A stretch of 38,191 bases of DNA. Origin: Beijerinckiaceae bacterium. GTDB lineage: Bacteria > Pseudomonadota > Alphaproteobacteria > Rhizobiales > Beijerinckiaceae. Where the stretch lies: the NCBI GenBank assembly GCA_947498445.1, contig CANMLK010000009.1:1-38191 (forward strand), read 5' to 3'. Both the position numbers and the translations under genes were made by a program. Shown piece by piece: positions 9,417 through 18,286 of this stretch; the first letter of the stretch is position 1, and each line of letters opens with the position of its first letter. Below the pieces are notes generated by a model. The model was not told where the DNA came from, searched no databases, and worked only from the letters and a program-made list of their open reading frames with translations.

Positions 9417-10748
9417 TTGCGCTACCTGCCGCTCACGCCCGACGACCGCGCCGACATGCTCGCGCGCATTGGCGCTGAAAATATCAACGCGCTGTTTGCA
9501 GCCGTGCCCGCCGACAAGCTGTTGCAGGCGCCGCCAGATCTGCCGCGCCACAAGAGCGAGATGGAAGTCGAGCGCATGTTGTCGCGCATGGCCTCGCGCA
9601 ATGTGTCTGCGGGCTCTGTTCCCTTCTTCGTGGGCGCGGGCGCCTACAAGCATCATGTGCCTGCGAGCGTGGATCATCTCATCCAGCGCTCGGAATTTCT
9701 GACCAGCTACACGCCCTACCAGCCGGAGATTTCGCAGGGCACGTTGCAGATGCTCTTCGAGTTTCAGACGCAGGTGGCCAACCTCACCGGCATGGAAGTG
9801 GCGAACGCCTCCATGTACGACGGCTCGACGGGCTGTGGCGAAGCCGCGCTGATGGCGCATCGCATCACGCGCCGCCGCAAGGCGGTTCTGTCCGGCGGTC
9901 TGCATCCCCATTATGCGGACGTTGTGCGCTCGCTGTCGCAAATGACCGGCGACAGCGTCGTCTCCATGCCAGCAGACGCCCGCGCAAGTGAAGACCTGCT
10001 GGCACAGATCGACGACAGCGTGTCCTGCGTCATCGTGCAATCGCCAGATGTGTTCGGCAATCTGCGCGACCTGAAACCCATCGCTGACGCCTGCCACGCG
10101 AAGGGCGCGCTGCTGATAGCGGTGTTTACGGAAGTCGTGTCGCTCGGTCTTGTTGAGCCGCCGGGAGCCATGGGCGCCGACATTGTGGTCGGCGAAGGCC
10201 AGTCAATCGGCAACGGGCTGATCTTCGGCGGCCCGTATGTGGGGCTGTTCGCCACGAAGCAGAAATATCTGCGCCAGATGCCGGGCCGCATCGCCGGCGA
10301 GACGGTCGATGCGGAAGGTAAACGCGGCTGGGTTCTCACGCTCTCCACGCGCGAGCAGCACATCCGCCGCGAGAAGGCGACGTCAAACATCTGCACCAAT
10401 TCAGGCCTGTGCGCGTTGGCTTTTTCGATTCACATGACGCTGCTCGGCGAAACGGGACTGCGCCGTCTCGCGCGGCTCAACCACGCCAACGCGGTGAAAC
10501 TAGCCGATGCGCTCACCGCAGCTGGCGTCGATGTCGTCAACGAAACCTTCTTCAACGAATTCACTGTGCGCGTGAAGGGCGACGCTGCTGCGCTTGTCGA
10601 GCGCATGGCGGCGCAGGGCGTGCTTGGCGGCGTGCCCGCCTCGCGCCTGTTGCCCCACGCGGGCGTCGATGACTTGCTCATCATCGCGAGCACCGAAGTG
10701 AACACGGATGAAGATCGCGCCGCGCTTGTCGCCGCGCTGAAGCAGTAA
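9417..10748 (+). CDS. gcvPA: Glycine dehydrogenase (decarboxylating) P protein, subunit 1
   Basis: N-terminal half of the PLP-dependent P protein in its two-gene form; it pairs with GcvPB to decarboxylate glycine and load GcvH. Family landmarks are [14 protein letters not shown] at the start, [32 protein letters not shown] and the C-terminal [11 protein letters not shown] place the start at the TTG at 9417 because GAAGGAG ends 6 bases before it and the product (443 residues) then begins with the family's usual (M)RYLPLTPDD. An in-frame ATG at 9378 adds 13 residues, lies inside a palindromic element and has no good ribosome-binding site. No truncation is seen. Confidence 0.96.
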   Translation: MRYLPLTPDDRADMLARIGAENINALFAAVPADKLLQAPPDLPRHKSEMEVERMLSRMASRNVSAGSVPFFVGAGAYKHHVPASVDHLIQRSEFLTSYTPYQPEISQGTLQMLFEFQTQVANLTGMEVANASMYDGSTGCGEAALMAHRITRRRKAVLSGGLHPHYADVVRSLSQMTGDSVVSMPADARASEDLLAQIDDSVSCVIVQSPDVFGNLRDLKPIADACHAKGALLIAVFTEVVSLGLVEPPGAMGADIVVGEGQSIGNGLIFGGPYVGLFATKQKYLRQMPGRIAGETVDAEGKRGWVLTLSTREQHIRREKATSNICTNSGLCALAFSIHMTLLGETGLRRLARLNHANAVKLADALTAAGVDVVNETFFNEFTVRVKGDAAALVERMAAQGVLGGVPASRLLPHAGVDDLLIIASTEVNTDEDRAALVAALKQ

Positions 10749-10758
10749 GGGGCCACAC

Positions 10759-12336
10759 ATGCTGAACAATCAGGGCCGGCCTACACAGCCCGTTGAAGTC
10801 GCCGCGCCGCACGTGCGCAAGACGTTCACCGGCCATCGCGCGTTGGCGATGGAGGAAGCGTTGATCTTCGAAGTCGGCCGCGCCGAAGTCACCGGCGTCG
10901 ATGTTGACGACGCGGGCGAATTCACGCCGCGCCTCGGCAAGCTGGAACGCACCACGCCCATCGATTTGCCCGGCCTCTCCGAGCCCGAGACGATGCGCCA
11001 TTACGTGCGCCTGTCCCAGAAGAATTACGCCATCGATCTGGGGCTCTATCCGCTCGGTTCGTGCACGATGAAGCACAACCCGCGCCTCAACGAGCGCATG
11101 GCGCGCCTGCCGGGCTTTGGCGATATTCATCCGATGCAGCCGGTCTCGACCGTGCAGGGTGCGCTTGAACTGATCGACACGCTCGCGTCATGGCTCACCG
11201 AAATGACCGGCGCATCCGCCGTTGCCATGTCGCCGAAGGCTGGCGCGCACGGCGAAGCGTGCGGCATGATGGCGATCAAGGCTGCGCTTGAAGCGCGTGG
11301 CGAAGGCGCACAGCGCCGCGTCGTGCTGGTGCCCGAAAGCGCGCACGGCACAAACCCGGCAACAGCGGCGCTCATCGGCTATGACGTGCGCCCCATCCCC
11401 GCGCGCGAAGACGGCACGGTCAGCGTGGAAGCGGTGCAAGCTGCACTCGGTCCCGAGGTTGCCGCGCTCATGCTGACAAACCCCAACACATGCGGCCTGT
11501 TCGAGCCGGAAGTGGTGGCCATTGCGCAGGCCGTGCACGCGGCGGGCGCGTTTTTCTACTGCGACGGCGCGAATTTCAACGCCATCGTCGGCAAGGTGCG
11601 GCCAATGGATCTTGGCGTCGACGCCATGCATATCAACTTGCACAAGACGTTCTCGACGCCCCACGGCGGCGGCGGGCCGGGCGCTGGTCCGGTCGTCTTG
11701 TCGGATGCGCTGGCGCCCTTCGCGCCGGTGCCGTTTATTCGCAAGGACGGGCAGAAGTTCACGCTGGTCGAGCACACGCAAGGCACGCAGAGCTTTGGCC
11801 GCATGACCGCGTTTCACGGCCAGATGGGCATGTTTGTGCGCGCCATGTCGTACATGCTTTCGCACGGTGGCGACGGAATCCGGCAGGCGTCGGAAGACGC
11901 GGTGCTCAACGCTAATTATATTCGCGTCTGCCTGTCGGATGTGATGTCCGCGCCATTTGGCGACAAGCCGTGCATGCACGAAGCTTTGTTCGACGACCGT
12001 TGGCTCAAGAACACCGGCGTCACCACGCTCGATTTTGCGAAAGCGATGATCGACGAAGGCTATCATCCGATGACGATGTATTTCCCGCTTGTCGTCCACG
12101 GGGCGATGCTGATCGAGCCCACCGAATCGGAGAGCAAGGCGTCCATCGATCTCTTCATCATGGCGCTGCGCGATCTCGCGTTCAGCGTGCAGAAGGGCGA
12201 GACGGAGCGCTTCTCCGGCGCGCCGTATTACGCGCCGCGCCGCAGACTGGACGAAACCCGCGCCGCCCGCTCGCCTGTGCTGCGCTGGACGAAGCCAAAG
12301 CCGATTGCGGCGGCGAACCAGATTGCGGCGGAGTAG
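10759..12336 (+). CDS. gcvPB: Glycine dehydrogenase (decarboxylating) P protein, subunit 2
   Basis: C-terminal, PLP-binding half of the split P protein. The 525-residue length fits the two-gene family. The PLP lysine is K296 in HINLHKTFSTPHGGGGPG; other landmarks are LGLYPLGSCTMKHNP, SPKAGAHGEACG, ESAHGTNPATA and the C-terminal FPLVVHGAMLIEPTESE. It begins 10 bases after gcvPA with AAGGGG about 8 bases ahead of the ATG. It is the last gene of the glycine cleavage operon; a 9-bp hairpin (12358-12379) follows within 25 bases but has no U-tract. Confidence 0.98.
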   Translation: MLNNQGRPTQPVEVAAPHVRKTFTGHRALAMEEALIFEVGRAEVTGVDVDDAGEFTPRLGKLERTTPIDLPGLSEPETMRHYVRLSQKNYAIDLGLYPLGSCTMKHNPRLNERMARLPGFGDIHPMQPVSTVQGALELIDTLASWLTEMTGASAVAMSPKAGAHGEACGMMAIKAALEARGEGAQRRVVLVPESAHGTNPATAALIGYDVRPIPAREDGTVSVEAVQAALGPEVAALMLTNPNTCGLFEPEVVAIAQAVHAAGAFFYCDGANFNAIVGKVRPMDLGVDAMHINLHKTFSTPHGGGGPGAGPVVLSDALAPFAPVPFIRKDGQKFTLVEHTQGTQSFGRMTAFHGQMGMFVRAMSYMLSHGGDGIRQASEDAVLNANYIRVCLSDVMSAPFGDKPCMHEALFDDRWLKNTGVTTLDFAKAMIDEGYHPMTMYFPLVVHGAMLIEPTESESKASIDLFIMALRDLAFSVQKGETERFSGAPYYAPRRRLDETRAARSPVLRWTKPKPIAAANQIAAE

Positions 12337-12353
12337 GGCGCGTTCCACAAAGC

Positions 12354-12384
12354 CGTCATGGTCGGCCGTCGCCGACCATCCACG
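12354..12384. repeat. Palindromic repeat, CGTCAT...ATCCACG family (copy 1)
   Basis: A 31-bp element that starts CGTCAT and ends ATCCACG, with a central perfect 9-bp stem (ATGGTCGGC at 12358-12366 and GCCGACCAT at 12371-12379) and a 4-base loop. The same flanks and hairpin layout recur at 30090-30180 and 36908-37040, where each site holds two facing copies. Here it lies 18 bases after gcvPB and could also act as an mRNA-stabilising or terminating hairpin. Confidence 0.75.
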
Positions 12385-12408
12385 AAAAGCCGCCCGTGCG
12401 TGGGGCTA

Positions 12409-12561
12409 CCCCTCATCCGACTCGCCTTCGGCGAGCCACCTTCTCCCGCAAGGGGAGAAGGATTCTAGCGAGTAGCTTTGCGCTTCAAAAACATCACGGA
12501 CGCCTTCCTTCTCCCCTTGCGGGAGAAGGTGGCCTGCGCGCAGCGCAGGTCGGATGAGGGG
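12409..12561. repeat. Long imperfect inverted repeat downstream of gcvPB
   Basis: Two facing arms, 12409-12461 and 12507-12561, separated by about 45 bases. Outer parts: CCCCTCATCCGAC (12409-12421) and its exact complement (12549-12561). Inner parts: the 26 bases at 12436-12461, which include CCACCTTCTCCC, and their exact complement at 12507-12532. The inner arms are themselves hairpins around TTGC/GCAA. Between outer and inner parts the arms diverge. Elements built from CCACCTTCTCCCGCAAGGGG are widespread intergenic repeats in alphaproteobacteria. The right arm ends 25 bases before the stop of the convergent reductase gene. Confidence 0.85.
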
Positions 12562-12585
12562 TGCGAGCAGGCTCAACGGCGCGCG

Positions 12586-13572
12586 TCACCCCACATCAAT
12601 CACAACGCGCCCGCGCACTTTCCCGTCCATGATATCCCGCGCGGCGTCCATCACCTTGTCGAAGGGCATGTGCGTGGTCATCGCCTTCAGCACGCTGCGA
12701 TCAAGGTCCGACGCCAGCCGCGTCCACGCTGCAACGCGTTGCGCCATGGGGCACATCACGCTGTCGATGCCGAGCAGCGACACGCCGCGCAGGATGAACG
12801 GCGCCACGCTGCCGGGAAGATCGAGCCCTTGCGCATTGCCGCACGCGGCCACGGCGCCGTGCATCTTTGTTTGCGCCAGCACATTGGCGAGCGTGTGCGA
12901 ACCCACCGTGTCCACCCCCGCCGCCCAGCGCGCCTTGCCCAGCGCTTTGCCGGGCGCGGAAAGTTCGGCGCGGTCGATGATCTCGTCGGCGCCGATGCCC
13001 TTGAGATATTCGGCCTCCTGCGGGCGCCCGGTGGACGCGATCACATGCCATCCGGCTTTCTTGAGCAACGCCACCGCAACGGACCCAACGCCCCCCGCTG
13101 CGCCCGTGACGACGGCGGCGCCATCAGACGGCTTCACGCCGAAGCGCTCCAGAGCCTGCACGCTCAGCATCGCGGTGAAACCCGCCGTGCCGATAGCCAT
13201 GGCCTCGTCCATGCCAAGGCCTGCGGGCAGCGGCACGAGCCAGTCAGACTTCACCCGCGCCTTCTGCGCAAAGCCGCCCAGGTGGCCTTCGCCGACGCCA
13301 TAGCCCGTCAGTAAAACCTTGTCGCCAGGCTTGAACTGCGGCGAGGATGATTTTTCCACGACACCCGAAAAGTCGATGCCGGGGATCAGCGGAAAGCGCC
13401 GCGCAATGGGCGCCTTGCCGGTGATGGCGAGGCCGTCCTTGTAATTGACTGTCGTATGCTTGATGGCGACATCAACGTCGCCGTCCATCAGCTCGGCTTC
13501 ATCAAAATCCGCCCATTGGGCGCTGGTTCCGGTCTCAGTCTTGTCAATGCGGACGGCGCGAAACGTGGACAT
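12586..13572 (-). CDS. acuI: Acryloyl-CoA reductase AcuI / YhdH-type quinone oxidoreductase
   Basis: Zinc-free medium-chain dehydrogenase/reductase of 328 residues. Family landmarks are NYKDGLAITGKAPIARRFPLIPGIDFSG, then GYGVGEGHLGGFAQKARV, the NADPH-binding loop VTGAAGGVGSVAVALL and the segment LRGVSLLGIDSVMCP. In Rhodobacter and others AcuI reduces toxic acryloyl-CoA to propionyl-CoA with NADPH; E. coli YhdH is the same family. The start at 13572 has a strong GGGAGG six bases upstream; the longer frame adds 14 residues without support. The gene stands alone on the minus strand between the repeat-rich gap and a divergently unrelated MFS gene 76 bases upstream, so its physiological substrate is not indicated by neighbours. 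Confidence 0.9.
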   Translation of the reverse strand: MSTFRAVRIDKTETGTSAQWADFDEAELMDGDVDVAIKHTTVNYKDGLAITGKAPIARRFPLIPGIDFSGVVEKSSSPQFKPGDKVLLTGYGVGEGHLGGFAQKARVKSDWLVPLPAGLGMDEAMAIGTAGFTAMLSVQALERFGVKPSDGAAVVTGAAGGVGSVAVALLKKAGWHVIASTGRPQEAEYLKGIGADEIIDRAELSAPGKALGKARWAAGVDTVGSHTLANVLAQTKMHGAVAACGNAQGLDLPGSVAPFILRGVSLLGIDSVMCPMAQRVAAWTRLASDLDRSVLKAMTTHMPFDKVMDAARDIMDGKVRGRVVIDVG

Positions 13573-13648
13573 GGCAAGCCTCCCGATGGCGTATGCAAAA
13601 CTCTGTAGAGACAAGCCCCGCCGTGCTCAAGCGCGCCTTTCGGCTGGC

Positions 13649-14884
13649 TCACGCAGGCGCGGCGACAATTCGTTTTGGCGCCGGCTTCTCGACGATGGGT
13701 AGCGTGATCAGCGCCGACGCCACGCCGAAGAAGATCGACAGATACCAGCTTGCGTCATAGGAGCCGAACTGCTCACGCAGCACGCCGCCCAGCAGCACGC
13801 CCAGAAATCCGCCGATCTGGTGCGAGCAGAAGGCGAAGCCGTAGAGCATGCCGAAGTTTCCCGCGCCAAACATCTGGTTCACCATCGCCGATGTCGGCGG
13901 CAGCGTGGACAACCAGAGCAGGCCGCTCAAGGCGCCGAAGATGTAGGCGTTCATGGGCGAGGGCGGCAGCAGTATGAAGACGAGCGTTAGCATCGCGCGC
14001 GCAAAATAGATAAAGGCCAGCACATAGCGCCTCGGCGCCCATGAGCACATCCAGCCCGAAAAGATCGAGCCGAACACGTTGAACAGGCCGACGAACGCGA
14101 AGGCCCAATAACCAACCTGCGGCGTGAGGCCCGATTCCACGATGTAGCGCTGAAAGTGCACCGTGATGAATTGCAGCTGGAAGCCGCAGGTGAAGAAGCC
14201 CACCACCACAAGCACGTAAGAGCGATGCGTAAAGGCCTCGCGCAGCGTCGCCATCACGCCAAGCGTTTCGTCACCCGCCGCCTTGTTGGTTTCCGACAGC
14301 GGCTTGCTGGCGATGAAATAGCCCAGCGGCACGATGAGCGTCACCATGACCGCAAAGACAATGCACGCCGTCTGCCAGCCGAAATTGTCAATCAGCGCGC
14401 CACTCACCGGCGAGAACACGAACTGGCCGAACGAGGCGGATGCGGTGACGAGCCCGAACGAAAACGCCCGCCATTGCGGCGGCACAATCTTGCCAAAGCC
14501 CGAGACAACGAGGTTGAGCGAGCAACCCGACAGCCCCAGCCCAACAAGCACGCCCACCGTGAAGGTGAACGCAGCGGGCGTGGTGGAATAGGCCATGAGG
14601 CCGACGCCCAGCGCATAGAGCGCGCCGCCGCTGGCCAGCACGCGCATGGTGCCCACGCGATCGGCAATGGCGCCCGCCACGGGCTGAAACAGGCCCCACA
14701 GCAAATTCTGCAACGCGAACGCGAACGCGTAGGTCTGCGTGCTCCAGCCGTAGGTCTCCAGCACTGGCAATTGCAGCGCGCCTGCGGCCGAGCGTGGCCC
14801 CCACGTGATCATCGCGATCAGGCAGCCCGCGATAATCGCGATCTCGGGCGGAATGCGGCGCACGGCGCCAGCCGCTTTCGTCAT
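13649..14884 (-). CDS. MFS transporter, oxalate/formate- or monocarboxylate-like
   Basis: A 411-residue major facilitator protein with about 12 membrane segments. The cytoplasmic-loop motif after helix 2 reads GAIADRVGTMRVL, the MFS motif A form. The overall style (LPVLETYGWSTQTYAFAFALQNLLWGLFQPVAGAIAD) resembles the OFA/monocarboxylate-porter branch, so small organic acids are plausible substrates; this is inference. GAGGAAAC precedes the ATG at 14884. It lies 26 bases downstream of a closely similar MFS gene and is probably cotranscribed with it. The pair evidently arose by tandem duplication, sharing for example HRSY(V/L)LxVxGFFTCGFQLxF and TVHFQRY. Confidence 0.9.
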   Translation of the reverse strand: MTKAAGAVRRIPPEIAIIAGCLIAMITWGPRSAAGALQLPVLETYGWSTQTYAFAFALQNLLWGLFQPVAGAIADRVGTMRVLASGGALYALGVGLMAYSTTPAAFTFTVGVLVGLGLSGCSLNLVVSGFGKIVPPQWRAFSFGLVTASASFGQFVFSPVSGALIDNFGWQTACIVFAVMVTLIVPLGYFIASKPLSETNKAAGDETLGVMATLREAFTHRSYVLVVVGFFTCGFQLQFITVHFQRYIVESGLTPQVGYWAFAFVGLFNVFGSIFSGWMCSWAPRRYVLAFIYFARAMLTLVFILLPPSPMNAYIFGALSGLLWLSTLPPTSAMVNQMFGAGNFGMLYGFAFCSHQIGGFLGVLLGGVLREQFGSYDASWYLSIFFGVASALITLPIVEKPAPKRIVAAPA

Positions 14885-14910
14885 GCGTTTCCTCGTTCTT
14901 TTTCTTGGCT

Positions 14911-16158
14911 TCAGGCGGCGACGGCGGCGGGTCTGTGAACCGGCTTTTCAACGATTGGCAGATTGATCAGCGCAGACGCCACGCCAAGCGCAATCGACAG
15001 CCACCAGACGATGTCATAGGAGCCCGTGCTTTCGCGCAGCACGCCCGCCAGCATCAGGCCGATGAAGCCGCCCACCTGATGGCTGAGGAACGCAAAGCCG
15101 AAGAGCATCGAGAAATGCTTCGTGCCGAACATGATGCCGATGAGGCCGGATGTGGGCGGCACGGTCGAGAGCCACAGCAAGCCGGTTAGTATGCCGAACG
15201 CGAACGCCGAGAAGGGCGTGATGGGCATCATAATGAACGCCAGCGTCACAAACGCGCGCGAAAGATAGATGAAGCTGAGAATGTAACGCTTGGGCACCTT
15301 GTCGCCCATGTACCCTGACGTCAGCGAGCCAACGATGTTGAAAATGCCCACCAGCGCAAACGCCCAATAGCCGATGTGCGCAGGCAGGCCCACTTCCACG
15401 ACGTAGCGCTGAAAGTGAACCGTCACGAAGGCCAGCTGAAAGCCGCACGTGAAGAAGCCCAGCACCAGCAGCAGGTAGGAGCGGTGCTTGAAGGCCTCCG
15501 AAATGGCCTCGCGGAAGGATTGCTTGGGGGGGTCGCCCGCATGCTGGGCAGCCGCGCCATCATTGCGTATGGCCAGCGCCCACGACAGCGGGATGCACAG
15601 CAAGATGATGGCCGAGAAGATGAAGACCGTCGGCATCCATCCGTTGGCGGCGATCATCGATCCGGCGAAGGGCGAGAACAGGAACTGGCCAAACGAGCCA
15701 GCCGCCGTGCCAAGCCCAAACGCGAACGACCGGCGCTCCGGCGGCAACAATTTCCCGAACGCGCCAATGACCAGATTGAACGAGCAAGCGGAAATGCCGA
15801 GGCCCACCAAGACGCCCGCCGTGAGCGTGAACGAGAGCGGCGTGGAGGCCCAGGCCATCAGCGACAGGCCAAGCGCATAGAAGATGGCGCCGAACGTCAG
15901 CACGCGGCCTGTGCCGTACTTGTCAGCGAAAGCGCCTGCGAACGGCTGCCCAAGCCCCCAGAAAAGGTATTGCAGCGCCATTGCGAACGAAAACACGTCG
16001 CTGCCCAGCTCGAAATCGCCCAGAATGGGAAGCTGAAACTGGCCCACGGCGGAGCGCGGCCCAAAGGTGATCACCGCGATCAGGCACCCGGCGATGATGA
16101 CCACCTCGGGCGGAAACTTCGAACGACGCGTTGGTCCCGCCGATGGTATTCCGGCCAT
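14911..16158 (-). CDS. MFS transporter, tandem paralogue of the next gene
   Basis: A 415-residue 12-helix MFS protein closely related along its whole length to the gene that follows it. Shared blocks are CLIAVITFGPRSAVGQFQLP, QPFAGAFADKYGTGRVLTFG (motif A), ACSFNLVIGAFGKLLPPERR and GLLWLSTVPPTSGLI. I placed the start at 16158 (MAGIPSAGPTRRSKFPPEV) because GGAG lies 6 bases upstream and this N-terminus matches that of the paralogue. The longer frame adds 25 residues without such support. Likely first gene of a two-gene transporter unit. No catabolic gene is attached, so the substrates are unknown. Confidence 0.9.
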   Translation of the reverse strand: MAGIPSAGPTRRSKFPPEVVIIAGCLIAVITFGPRSAVGQFQLPILGDFELGSDVFSFAMALQYLFWGLGQPFAGAFADKYGTGRVLTFGAIFYALGLSLMAWASTPLSFTLTAGVLVGLGISACSFNLVIGAFGKLLPPERRSFAFGLGTAAGSFGQFLFSPFAGSMIAANGWMPTVFIFSAIILLCIPLSWALAIRNDGAAAQHAGDPPKQSFREAISEAFKHRSYLLLVLGFFTCGFQLAFVTVHFQRYVVEVGLPAHIGYWAFALVGIFNIVGSLTSGYMGDKVPKRYILSFIYLSRAFVTLAFIMMPITPFSAFAFGILTGLLWLSTVPPTSGLIGIMFGTKHFSMLFGFAFLSHQVGGFIGLMLAGVLRESTGSYDIVWWLSIALGVASALINLPIVEKPVHRPAAVAA

Positions 16159-16316
16159 TACCTGCTCCCGCTGATGCAAGCGCATCCTTGCGCAATTTGG
16201 CGCACCATAGCGGGGGCGCTTGCCCACGGCCAATCCGATTTTGCATGGCTCTCATGCGCCAGCGCATAATGGCGGGCTGATTCTCACACCGGGCGCCTTT
16301 CGCCCAAACGGACCTC

Positions 16317-18167
16317 ATGGCCATCCGTCGCCTCGATCCCGTGCTTGTTGACCGCATCGCCGCTGGCGAAGTTGTGGAGCGCCCGGCGTCGGCTGTGAAA
16401 GAACTTGTGGAGAATGCGCTGGACGCGGGCGCCAGGCGAATTGATGTCGCCATTGAGGACGGTGGGCGCCGACTCATCCGCGTCACCGACGACGGCGCGG
16501 GCATGGATGCGGATGATCTCGCGCTCGCGGTGGATCGCCACGCCACATCGAAGATTCCCGATAGCGATCTGTCGCGCATCGCCACGCTGGGCTTTCGTGG
16601 CGAGGCGCTGCCCTCCATCGGCTCGGTCTCGGGCCTCGATATCGTGTCGCGACCGCCCGGCGCCGCGCAGGCGCATCGCATCCGCGTCGATCAGGGCCGC
16701 AAGCATATCGTGACGCCTGCCGCACATCCTTTTGGCACGCGCGTTGAGGTGCGCGATCTGTTTTCCGCGACGCCTGCGCGGCTGAAGTTTTTGAAAAGCC
16801 CGCGCGCCGAGGCGCAGGCCGTGGCCGACGTTGTGCGTCGTCTCGCCATGGCCAACCCGCATGTGCGATTTGCGCTGGGCGGCGACAACCTCTCGGGTTT
16901 CGACTGGACCGGCTGTACGCAAGACGCTGAGGGGCTTGCTGCGCGGCTGGCCCAAGCGATGGGGACAGAGTTTCGCGAAAATTCATTGCGCGTGGATGCG
17001 CTGCGCGAAGGCGTGCGCCTTGCGGGTTTTGCAGGCCTGCCGACATGGCATCGCGCCAATGCGCTGCAGCAATATCTCTTCGTCAACGGACGGCCCGTGC
17101 GCGACAAGCTGCTGCATGGCGCCGTGCGCGGCGCCTACATGGATTATTTGCCCGGTGATCGTCATCCTTCGCTTGCGTTGTATCTTGATCTTGATCCGCG
17201 CGAAGTAGACGTGAACGTGCATCCGGCGAAAGCCGAAGTGCGCTTTCGCGATCCCGGCCTCGTGCGCGGGCTTATCGTGGGCGCTTTGAAGGAAACGCTG
17301 GCGGGCGCGATGCACCGCAGCGCGTCGTCGGGCGTAGATGGCCTGGGCGCCATAGCCGCGCGCAACGCCGCACAGCCTTTCATGCGCACCGGCTGGCGCC
17401 CCGCCGCGCCCGGCAATTGGGATTGGCGCGCCTCGCCCTCTGCGCCCAAGTTTGGCGGACTTGCCGAGGCTGACGGACTTGCAGAGGGTGGCGGACTTGC
17501 GGACGCTGGCGCGCAAGGGTTTCTGCACGAGCCGCCGTCGGCCGACGCGCGCGCACACGCAATGCCCATCGATCCGCAAACGCTTGATGCGCCGCTCGGC
17601 GCCGCGCGCGCGCAGGTGCACGATAATTACATTGTCGCACAGACGCGCGACGGCATGGTGATCGTCGATCAGCACGCCGCGCACGAGCGCCTTGTTTATG
17701 AAAAGCTGAAACGCCAGCGCGCCGAAAATGGCGTCGCGCGCCAGATGCTGCTGATCCCCATCGTCGTCGATCTTCCCGCCGCGGACATCGAGCGCCTCAT
17801 GGAAAACGGTGAGGCGCTGGCGCAATCGGGCCTTGTGATTGAGCCATTTGGCCCCGGCGCCGTAGCGGTGAGCGAGGCGCCCGCGCTCATTGGTAAAGCC
17901 GATCTTGCAGCCATCGTGCGCGATGTCGCAGACGCGCTTGCCGATGAGTCTCCCTCGGCGCCGCTGGAGCGTCGTCTCGATCAGGTGATGGCGACGATGG
18001 CCTGTCACGGCTCCGTCCGCTCGGGCCGCAGGCTCACCGTTGAAGAAATGAATGCGCTGCTGCGCGAAATGGAAGCAACGCCCGGCTCGGGCCAGTGCAA
18101 CCACGGTCGGCCAACGTATGTTGAATTGAAGCTGGCGGATGTGGAACGTCTGTTCGGGCGCCGATAA
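16317..18167 (+). CDS. mutL: DNA mismatch repair protein MutL
   Basis: GHKL-ATPase that couples MutS mismatch recognition to strand incision; 616 residues. ATP-binding motifs are ELVENALDAGA (N33), DDGAGM (58-63) and GFRGEAL (92-98), followed by the transducer domain with NVHPAKAEVRF. A poorly conserved linker (about 330-430) contains an 18-bp tandem repeat. The C-terminal domain carries the endonuclease signature DQHA(X)2E(X)4E at 451-462, plus ACHGSVRSG and QCNHGRPTYVEL. The endonuclease motif means this is a nicking MutL, as in bacteria without MutH. The ribosome-binding site is weak. No partner repair gene is adjacent. Confidence 0.98.
   Translation: MAIRRLDPVLVDRIAAGEVVERPASAVKELVENALDAGARRIDVAIEDGGRRLIRVTDDGAGMDADDLALAVDRHATSKIPDSDLSRIATLGFRGEALPSIGSVSGLDIVSRPPGAAQAHRIRVDQGRKHIVTPAAHPFGTRVEVRDLFSATPARLKFLKSPRAEAQAVADVVRRLAMANPHVRFALGGDNLSGFDWTGCTQDAEGLAARLAQAMGTEFRENSLRVDALREGVRLAGFAGLPTWHRANALQQYLFVNGRPVRDKLLHGAVRGAYMDYLPGDRHPSLALYLDLDPREVDVNVHPAKAEVRFRDPGLVRGLIVGALKETLAGAMHRSASSGVDGLGAIAARNAAQPFMRTGWRPAAPGNWDWRASPSAPKFGGLAEADGLAEGGGLADAGAQGFLHEPPSADARAHAMPIDPQTLDAPLGAARAQVHDNYIVAQTRDGMVIVDQHAAHERLVYEKLKRQRAENGVARQMLLIPIVVDLPAADIERLMENGEALAQSGLVIEPFGPGAVAVSEAPALIGKADLAAIVRDVADALADESPSAPLERRLDQVMATMACHGSVRSGRRLTVEEMNALLREMEATPGSGQCNHGRPTYVELKLADVERLFGRR
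17454..17507 (+). repeat. 18-bp in-frame tandem repeat, three units, inside mutL
   Basis: Units at 17454-17471, 17472-17489 and 17490-17507 share the core CGGACTTGC and encode GGLAEA, DGLAEG and GGLADA (residues 380-397). The units differ by a few substitutions. They fall in the flexible linker between the ATPase and C-terminal domains, so unit gain or loss would change linker length without a frameshift. Confidence 0.85.
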
Positions 18168-18286
18168 AAAACCGCCGGTTTGATCTTCCCCCGCATGCGG
18201 ACAGAAGACGCCCGAAGTGCAGATGAGGGCGCGCGCCGAGCGTTAACAGGCAGTTCGCAACGCTATGTGGCGCGATAACGTGGCGG

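Noticed and set aside
11188-12348. 386-codon minus-strand open frame opposite gcvPB
   Set aside because: Composition and lack of similarity show it is a shadow of the glycine dehydrogenase gene.
16983-18104. 373-codon minus-strand open frame opposite mutL
   Set aside because: Shadow frame; mutL motifs occupy the plus strand throughout.
18168-18190. Possible terminator after mutL (AAACCG/CGGTTT)
   Set aside because: The palindrome has almost no loop and no following T-run, so it would not fold as a terminator.
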